A DNA stretch of 64,000 nucleotides from Humibacter sp049446075 (GTDB lineage: Bacteria; Actinomycetota; Actinomycetes; Actinomycetales; Microbacteriaceae). The notes beneath the pieces are model-generated. The model searched no databases, was not told the DNA's origin, and worked only from the letters and a program-made list of their open reading frames with translations. The DNA is taken from the NCBI RefSeq assembly GCF_049446075.1, contig NZ_JBMSEB010000001.1:744001-808000 (forward strand), written 5' to 3'. The translations under genes were made by a program, and so were the position numbers. Shown here piece by piece: positions 58,944 through 64,000 of this stretch (position 1 is the first letter of the stretch; the number at the start of each line of letters is the position of its first letter).

Positions 58944-60143
58944 ATGATCGAGAACCACGAATCGGTGGATGTGTTCCTCGGCGTCGATGTCGGCAAGTCC
59001 GCACATCACGCGGTCGCGTTGGGGCGCGACGGGAGTGTGTTGCTGGATCGGCCGCTGCCGAACGACGAGGGCGAGCTGCGGGAGATCATCCGGGGTCTGA
59101 GACAGGCCGGGACGGTGCTGCTGGTGGTGGATCAGCCGGCCACCATCGGGGCGCTGCCGGTCGCGGTCGCTCAAGCGGAAGAGATCCTGGTCGGCTATCT
59201 GCCGGGGCTGGCGATGCGGCGGATTGCGGATCTGCATGCCGGGCATGCGAAAACCGACCCGAGGGATGCGTTCATCATCGCCCAGGCCGCCCGCACCCTC
59301 CCGCACGCGCTGCGCTCGATCAGCGTCGAGGCCGAATCGGTCGCGGAGTTGGGGATGCTCTGCGGGTTCGACGAGGACATCGTCAAGCAGATCAACGCCA
59401 CCGCCAACCGGCTACGCGGGCTGCTCACCCAGATCCATCCCGGCCTGGAGCGCGTCATCGGGCCCCGTCTGGATCATCCGGCGGTGCTTCAGCTGTTGCA
59501 GCGTTACCCGTCTCCGGACGCGTTGGCTGCGGCAGGGAAGGCCCGGATCGGGAACCTGCTGGTCAAGCGGGCGCCGAGGATCGGCCGCGATTTGGCTGAG
59601 CAGATCATGACCGCCCTGGGCCAGCAGACGGTGACCGTTGCCGGCACCTCCGCGGCCCGGTTGGTGATCCCACGGCTGGCTGAACAACTGCAGACCCTCC
59701 GACGACAGCGAGCCGAGATCGCCGCCGAGGTCGAACGTCTCGTGGAGGCCCACCCTCTTCACCGGGTCCTGACCAGCATGCCCGGAGTCGGGGTCGGGAC
59801 CTGCGCCAGACTCCTCACCGAAGTCTCGGGACGACACTTCGACACCGCCGCACACCTGGCCGCCTATGCTGGCTTGGCACCGATCACCCGCCGCTCCGGC
59901 ACCTCGATCCGCGGCGAACGCCCCTCCTCACGCGGGAACCGAGCGCTGAAACGGGCACTGTTCCTCTCCGCGTTCGCGGCCCTGCGCGACCCCGTCTCCC
60001 GCGCCTACTACGACCGCAAGATCGCCCAAGGCAAACGACACAACCAAGCCCTCATCGCCCTTGCCCGACGCCGCATCGACGTCCTCTACGCCATGCTCCG
60101 CGACGGCGCCCTCTACGACCCCCACCACGCCCTCGCCGCTTGA
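58944..60143 (+). CDS. IS110-family transposase, copy 2
   Basis: Identical in sequence to copy 1: 399 residues, DEDD-type catalytic domain with Asp15, Asp63, Asp105 and Asp108, Tnp domain with RRSGTS. It is intact and could be the active source of both insertions. Its stop is 25 bases before the right end of the IS. Confidence 0.92.
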   Translation: MIENHESVDVFLGVDVGKSAHHAVALGRDGSVLLDRPLPNDEGELREIIRGLRQAGTVLLVVDQPATIGALPVAVAQAEEILVGYLPGLAMRRIADLHAGHAKTDPRDAFIIAQAARTLPHALRSISVEAESVAELGMLCGFDEDIVKQINATANRLRGLLTQIHPGLERVIGPRLDHPAVLQLLQRYPSPDALAAAGKARIGNLLVKRAPRIGRDLAEQIMTALGQQTVTVAGTSAARLVIPRLAEQLQTLRRQRAEIAAEVERLVEAHPLHRVLTSMPGVGVGTCARLLTEVSGRHFDTAAHLAAYAGLAPITRRSGTSIRGERPSSRGNRALKRALFLSAFAALRDPVSRAYYDRKIAQGKRHNQALIALARRRIDVLYAMLRDGALYDPHHALAA

Positions 60144-60213
60144 CAACGACATAAGGACACACACTTGAACGAAAACGCCCCGATTCGTGGTCACCGAACG
60201 GAACTCAAAATCA

Positions 60214-60235
60214 TTGATTTTCCGCGGTTTTTCGG
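60214..60235 (+). repeat. Subterminal repeat near attR
   Basis: TTGATTTTCCGCGG followed by TTTTTCGG, similar to the string at 54671 near attL. The 216 bases from the IS end to the SRPBCC gene hold this, attR and no gene. Confidence 0.35.
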
Positions 60236-60269
60236 CCACGCAACCGTGTCTCAGAACCCTTGATCAGAC

Positions 60270-60290
60270 TTCAAGTCCCTGGGGGTGCAC
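60270..60290 (+). repeat. attR: second copy of the 21-bp tRNA-Lys end
   Basis: Exact copy of 54616-54636, preceded by different sequence, so it is not part of a tRNA. It marks the far end of the element. Bases after 60290 would originally have followed the tRNA gene. Confidence 0.9.
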
Positions 60291-60384
60291 CACATCGTTT
60301 TCTTCCCGCGCACGCTCGGATCCTTGTCGTCCCGTGTGACGTTGTGCTGTACTTTCCGGCCGCTCCGATGTTCGTGCTGCCACC

Positions 60385-60834
60385 TCAGCCCGAGTGCGGC
60401 TGCCGTTCGAGTAGTTCCTTCAGGGCGCCGAGATTCTCTTGCATACCGTGCTTGAAGAGACGCTCGGCCGCGGGTCCCAGTAGGCGGGCGAGTCCGGGTA
60501 GGCCGGCCGCGCTGATCGCGCCCTCCAACTCAAGGCGCGTGCCTGAGGATGTCGGCTCCACGCGATACCGGTAGGTGAACGGGGTAGGGCCCTCGACCGA
60601 GGTGAAGGCGACTTCCTTGCCTTGCGTGTAGCCGATCACCTCCACGACATTGACAACCGGACCGCTGGGAAGGCGACGGTAGACGGAGTAGCGGGTTCCC
60701 ATTTCGCCGTCTCCGTGTACATGCTCAACGCGTTGAACCGCCGAATACCATCTGGGTGTGCTGGCGAAGTCCGCGACGAAGTCGAAGACGTGTGAGGGGC
60801 TTGCCGTGATGCCTAGTTCGAGTGTGAATGTCAT
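60385..60834 (-). CDS. SRPBCC (START-like) family protein
   Basis: A 149-residue polyketide-cyclase/START-fold protein from ATG 60834. It has ITASPSHVFDFVADFASTPRW, GTRYSVYRRLPSGPVVNVVEVI and the amphipathic last helix LLGPAAERLFKHGMQENLGALKELL. Such proteins bind hydrophobic ligands in a deep cavity. The start overlaps the MarR stop by 4 bases. Ligand unknown. Confidence 0.88.
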   Translation of the reverse strand: MTFTLELGITASPSHVFDFVADFASTPRWYSAVQRVEHVHGDGEMGTRYSVYRRLPSGPVVNVVEVIGYTQGKEVAFTSVEGPTPFTYRYRVEPTSSGTRLELEGAISAAGLPGLARLLGPAAERLFKHGMQENLGALKELLERQPHSG

Positions 60835-61331
60835 TTGGCCCTCGCGGAATGTGCGGATGGTGACGTCGGCGACTGTTCTGCGGCGAGCCTGTTTTCGAGC
60901 GCGGTTCCGGCGGGCGAACCGTTCGTGAGTGACAGGAGTACTCGCAGCAGAACCCGCGTGTCGGAGTCGTTCATCGCGCCGTCGATGGCGTCGTAGAGCT
61001 GATCTTCGATGGCCCGTACCTGCGCCGACTTCTCTGCTCCAAGTTGGGTTACGGCGAGGCGAACCTGCCTGCGATCGTGCTCGCCGGCATCCCGGTGCAC
61101 GAGGCCGGCGGCGACGAGTCGGTCGACGATGCGGCTCGGGCTCGTGCCGGTGTCGCACACCAGCATGTCGCCGAGTTGTTTGAGAGCCAGCGGACCGTGA
61201 TCCTCGAGAATGCGCAGCGCCTCCGATTGGGCGGGCGTGAGGCCGAGCTGAGCCAGAGCGGCGGACAGTTGCCGGTTGCCCTCTCGCTGTGCCGCGAGGA
61301 TGAGGTAGCGAATCTGTTCGGCGCGCCTCAT
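60831..61331 (-). CDS. MarR family transcriptional regulator
   Basis: A 166-residue MarR protein. The winged HTH lies at about residues 35-100: LTPAQSEALRILEDHGPLALKQLGDMLVCDTGTSPSRIVDRLVAAGLVHRDAGEHDRRQVRLAVT. It is the middle gene of an ATGA-coupled trio (MBL hydrolase, MarR, SRPBCC) and presumably represses the trio's promoter. Confidence 0.93.
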   Translation of the reverse strand: MRRAEQIRYLILAAQREGNRQLSAALAQLGLTPAQSEALRILEDHGPLALKQLGDMLVCDTGTSPSRIVDRLVAAGLVHRDAGEHDRRQVRLAVTQLGAEKSAQVRAIEDQLYDAIDGAMNDSDTRVLLRVLLSLTNGSPAGTALENRLAAEQSPTSPSAHSARAK

Positions 61332-62206
61332 TTCGCCGCTCCCGCTACTCCAGCGAGGGCGGACGCGAGACGAGCGGCTGCGCCGGGATCGTGGGCCGCG
61401 AGTACGGGCATCCCTGGATGACTGGACCTCAACTCGTTCACGAGCCTGGTCGTCTCGTGCAGTCCTGCTCTGTTGCCGACGCCGGGCACGCGGTCGACGG
61501 CGAGAAGTTCGGCATCGTAGGTGAGGTCGCCGACGAACAGCATTGCCGGCAGGCCGGCACTACGCAGGAGCAGTGACATCGACCCGGGCGTGTGCCCAGG
61601 GGTCGGCAACAGCAGCAGCGAGCCGTCGCCCATGACATCGTGCGCGCTGGTGAAGGGAGCGATGGAGACGTCCCGCAGCGGTTGCGGGGTAACAGGAACC
61701 CAGTCGATGCTGGGGATCAGTATGTGTTCGCGCATGAGGCCGTTGACCACAGCGAAACGCTTGTGCACGGAGGCCAGTTCCGCGGAGCCCACCAGCACGC
61801 GCGCCGTCTTCGGCAGTTCGCGTAGGCCGCCGATGTGGTCTTGATGGAGGTGCGACAGAATGGCGACCCGAACGTCGGCGATGTCGTACCCGTCGGCCTT
61901 CAGCTGCTCGGTGAGTGTGCCCTGCTCGGGGATATCGAAGCTGGCGAGGCGGCGGTAGCTGTGGCCGATGAGTCCGCGGGGGAAGTATTCGCCATCGGTG
62001 ACCGACCGCCGATCCTGACCCGTGTCGAACAGCACCAGCCCACGCTCGTGCTCGATCACGTACACGTTGATGGGGCGAGGGGCCGTCCAAGTGCGAGACG
62101 TGTTCAGCCACCACAGCAGGGGTGTTCCGTTCGTCTCGACGTGTTGTGGCCGAATGCGAACGGTTCCCGTACTGATGACCGAGACCCGGGCGATGCGTTT
62201 CATCAT
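61328..62206 (-). CDS. MBL-fold metallo-hydrolase (lactonase-like)
   Basis: A 292-residue metallo-beta-lactamase-fold enzyme from ATG 62206 (or the adjacent ATG 62203). The metal motif is SHLHQDHIGGL (HxHxDH), with later His in TPGHTPGS, Asp in FVGDLTYDAE and His in AAHDPG. INVYVIEHERGLVLFDTGQD and the overall length resemble N-acyl-homoserine lactonases of the AttM/AiiB type. A -10-like TATAGT stands six bases before the first ATG, so the mRNA may be leaderless. Lactonase activity is inferred only. Confidence 0.87.
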   Translation of the reverse strand: MMKRIARVSVISTGTVRIRPQHVETNGTPLLWWLNTSRTWTAPRPINVYVIEHERGLVLFDTGQDRRSVTDGEYFPRGLIGHSYRRLASFDIPEQGTLTEQLKADGYDIADVRVAILSHLHQDHIGGLRELPKTARVLVGSAELASVHKRFAVVNGLMREHILIPSIDWVPVTPQPLRDVSIAPFTSAHDVMGDGSLLLLPTPGHTPGSMSLLLRSAGLPAMLFVGDLTYDAELLAVDRVPGVGNRAGLHETTRLVNELRSSHPGMPVLAAHDPGAAARLASALAGVAGAAK

Positions 62207-62332
62207 CCCCACACTATACATGTCGTGACAGCTAATGTCGCAGCATGTAATGAGCGAAAACAGCCCAGCGGCACCGGTCGGTGCCACGGGCCCTCGATTG
62301 CCTGAACCCGCTCCGCGCTGTTGACTCGGACC

Positions 62333-63091
62333 ATGTTCACTCGTGCGGGACGTGATGAAATCCGAGCGGCACTTGTACAGAGGGCGAGGGAGGACCCGGC
62401 CGTCGTGGGCGCCGCCTTGGTCGGCTCGGCCGCACGCGACGCCGAGGATGAGTGGTCCGACATCGATCTCGCCCTGCAACTGGCCGCAGACGCCAATGAA
62501 CGTACCCTGGCAGACGCCTGGACCGGTCATCTCAGCAAGCTCTCCGCCGTCGCCGACACCTTCGACATCTTCGCCAGTGGGGTCCGTTACCGTGTCCATC
62601 TCCTCGAGTCGTCGCTGCAGGTCGATGTGTCGTTCTGGCCACGTGACCAGTTCCGCGCCACTGGGGCGCCGTTCCGCCTTCTCTTCGGAACGGCGGGCAA
62701 TCCGGAGAAAGCCCGGCACCCCGACCTGAAGGGGACGGTCGGAATGGGCTGGCTATGCGCGTTGCATGCCCGGTCGGCCATTGCTCGCGGCAAGGTGTGG
62801 CAAGCGGCGATGATGCTCGATCGTCTTCGCGACGAGCTCGTGACCCTCATGTGCATCCGGAGCGGATTGCCCTATTGGGAAGGTCGCGGCGCAGACGAGC
62901 TTTCCAGTCATGACCGATCGAACCTCGAACTGAGCAGAGCGGTTCGGGTGAGCCACTCCGCTCTCGACGCAAGTCGATGCACGCTGGTCCGGCTGTTCCT
63001 CGACGAGGTCAGCAGACTCGACGGCGCACATGCCGCACGGCTACAGCCGGCCTTCGAACAACTCTCAACACCGCTCCCTACCGCGCAGTAG
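62333..63091 (+). CDS. Nucleotidyltransferase-domain protein
   Basis: A 252-residue protein from ATG 62333. The NTase active site is VGAALVGSAARDAEDEWSDIDLAL near residues 28-49, and a further Asp appears in LLESSLQVDVSFWP. The C-terminal half is helical, with RLRDELVTLMCIRSGLP. The layout resembles aminoglycoside nucleotidyltransferase-like and related small-molecule NTases rather than the minimal MNT at 57998. Substrate unknown. Divergent to the MBL gene. Confidence 0.8.
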   Translation: MFTRAGRDEIRAALVQRAREDPAVVGAALVGSAARDAEDEWSDIDLALQLAADANERTLADAWTGHLSKLSAVADTFDIFASGVRYRVHLLESSLQVDVSFWPRDQFRATGAPFRLLFGTAGNPEKARHPDLKGTVGMGWLCALHARSAIARGKVWQAAMMLDRLRDELVTLMCIRSGLPYWEGRGADELSSHDRSNLELSRAVRVSHSALDASRCTLVRLFLDEVSRLDGAHAARLQPAFEQLSTPLPTAQ

Positions 63092-63199
63092 CAGCGGCGC
63101 TCGCCGGCCACGCGCCGGGTAAAAGCAACGTGGAGCCGCTGTTGTCGGAAGCGATCCGATCGTCGGGGCGGCGCGCATGCACCCCGATACGCTGCCCCT

Positions 63200-63586
63200 G
63201 TGAGCGAGATGAAGCCGCGGAGGCGCCCGAAGAACGAAGTGGCGCCGAGGCACATTCCGCAACTGGTCGTGCCTGTGCCCTTCGATCAGGCCCCCGAATT
63301 CGTACGCCAAGCCCTGAAGGGTACGAGTCTCACGAACCCCGTCCTGCAGGCGGCCTCCGGCTGGGTGTTCTTCCAGCCACACCTGCGTTTTACCGAGGTG
63401 GACGCAGCGCATACCCGCATCGAGCTCGACGTCGCCGGGCTATTTCGGGGTGCCGAGACACTGCTGTTCGTACAACGCCGTGGCGAGATCGACCGCTTCT
63501 TCGTCGCGATTCAAGACGAATTGGATCGGCGAGAACTCCGGCCCTCCGCGCCCACCGACAGCCCGTCGATCGACCGCGCCGACTGA
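63200..63586 (+). CDS. Hypothetical protein, 128 residues
   Basis: From GTG 63200. A Lys/Arg-rich start is followed by mixed alpha/beta sequence with QLVVPVPFDQAPEFVRQALKG, SGWVFFQPHLRFTEVD and an amphipathic helix EIDRFFVAIQDELDRRELRP. No signal, membrane segment or recognised family. Confidence 0.55.
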   Translation: MSEMKPRRRPKNEVAPRHIPQLVVPVPFDQAPEFVRQALKGTSLTNPVLQAASGWVFFQPHLRFTEVDAAHTRIELDVAGLFRGAETLLFVQRRGEIDRFFVAIQDELDRRELRPSAPTDSPSIDRAD

Positions 63587-63696
63587 ACAGCAGCACGTCA
63601 GACTCGAGCCTGAAAAGCTTCTGCTCAGCGACGATGAGAACCCCAAGCGTATGGTGAGGATTGCTCATGCTCGATTTCCAACGGAAGGACGAGCAG

Positions 63697-63945
63697 ATGC
63701 CTCTTTATCTGGATATTCACAACCTCGACGGCGTCACAGCGGATGCCGTGGCCGACGCCCATGCGAAAGACCTCGCTGAGCAGGATCAGCACGACGTGCA
63801 CTACCTGCGGTACTGGGTCGACGAGGACAAAGGCAAAGTGTTCTGCCTCGTCGACGCACCAACGCCGGAGGCCGCCGCTGACGTGCACCGAACAGCACAC
63901 GGCCTCGTCGCCGACGAGATCTTCGAGGTCTCAGAAGGAAGCTGA
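63697..63945 (+). CDS. DUF4242-type small protein (nickel-binding SCO4226 family)
   Basis: An 82-residue protein from ATG 63697 with GAAGGA about 8 bases upstream. LYLDIHNLDGVTADAVADAHAKDLAEQDQHDVHYLRYWVDEDKGKVFCLVDAPTPEA and the final HRTAHGLVADEIFEV match the ferredoxin-like DUF4242 fold, in which His residues of the streptomycete protein SCO4226 bind nickel. His residues at the ends of strands are present here. Its physiological role is not settled. Confidence 0.8.
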   Translation: MPLYLDIHNLDGVTADAVADAHAKDLAEQDQHDVHYLRYWVDEDKGKVFCLVDAPTPEAAADVHRTAHGLVADEIFEVSEGS

Positions 63946-64000
63946 CGCCCGCGTCGCGCACGCGCTGAGGTGACCGCCACTCGCTAGGCTTGCGGGCGTG

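Larger units (their letters stand above)
58706..60168 (+). mobile_element. IS110-family insertion sequence, copy 2
   Basis: The same 1,463 bases as copy 1, in the same orientation, with no difference seen in the encoded transposase or in the antisense frames. It lies in the intergenic space after hepT, at a TTTG/A site. TTTGCCC occurs in the flank at 58695-58701, just outside the left end. Near-identity means one copy arose recently from the other. Confidence 0.9.
54616..60290. mobile_element. Small tRNA-Lys-integrated element with integrase and toxin-antitoxin
   Basis: Bounded by the 21-bp repeats at 54616 and 60270. Contents: tyrosine integrase (interrupted by an IS), a coiled-coil/HTH gene with an operator, mntA-hepT, and two IS110-family copies. 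Without the two IS copies it is about 2.7 kb. No replication, conjugation or capsid genes are present, so it is a minimal or decayed integrative element that would need help to move. Base composition is a little lower in GC than neighbouring genes at 57.7-58.0 kb. Confidence 0.85.

Overview
The window is high-GC actinobacterial DNA, most likely chromosomal and most likely from the Microbacteriaceae; the genus cannot be fixed. The grounds are strong G/C preference at third codon positions, small families typical of that group (a DUF7882-type protein at 14111 and a DUF6458-type protein at 24067), two F420/actinobacterial-style enzyme families, and a branched-chain amino acid block arranged as in actinobacteria.

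Layout. 1-11.9 kb is sugar and redox metabolism: the end of a zinc alcohol dehydrogenase and an SDR, a carbohydrate ABC importer (two permeases and a lipoprotein) below an IclR regulator with a perfect 17-bp palindrome at its promoter, a secreted phosphoesterase, an LLM oxidoreductase, a drug exporter divergent from SoxR across a textbook MerR-type promoter, and a LacI regulator with a Gfo/Idh/MocA oxidoreductase. 12.0-16.5 kb holds a GH15 glycosidase, a relic that looks like the tail of cytochrome oxidase subunit IV, a DUF3494 ice-binding protein and tRNA-Gln. 16.5-38.4 kb is mostly core biosynthesis on the minus strand: gltX, ilvE, leuB, serA, the operon ilvD-ilvB-ilvN-ilvC, and otsA-otsB for trehalose. 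38.5-46.9 kb is an accessory block in which small oxidoreductases alternate with TetR, XRE/MmyB-like and gamma-butyrolactone-receptor-like regulators, each pair separated by a palindrome; it also contains a decayed hydrolase gene. 46.9-54.5 kb has an ATP-dependent DNA ligase, a glucose-6-phosphate dehydrogenase-like protein that lacks key substrate-binding residues, a second GH15 enzyme, a VIT transporter and leuA with a Leu-rich leader peptide.

The most unusual region is 54.6-60.3 kb. A small integrative element sits in the 3' end of tRNA-Lys(CTT); a 21-bp direct repeat of the tRNA end (54616-54636 and 60270-60290) marks attL and attR. It carries a tyrosine integrase, a coiled-coil/HTH protein with a perfect 12-bp-arm operator, and an MNT-HEPN (MntA/HepT, type VII) toxin-antitoxin pair. 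Two apparently identical 1,463-bp IS110-family insertions in direct orientation have entered the element. One interrupts the 3' end of the integrase gene; removing it in silico restores an 11-residue tail and a stop codon. Both insertions lie at a TTTGA site. The non-coding left end of each folds into loops whose sequences match the two ends of the element, as expected for a bridge RNA.

After attR come a translationally coupled MBL-hydrolase/MarR/SRPBCC operon, a second nucleotidyltransferase, and a small DUF4242-type protein. Regulation recurs through the window: at least seven candidate operators lie beside the regulator genes expected to bind them, and leuA appears to be controlled by ribosome-mediated attenuation.
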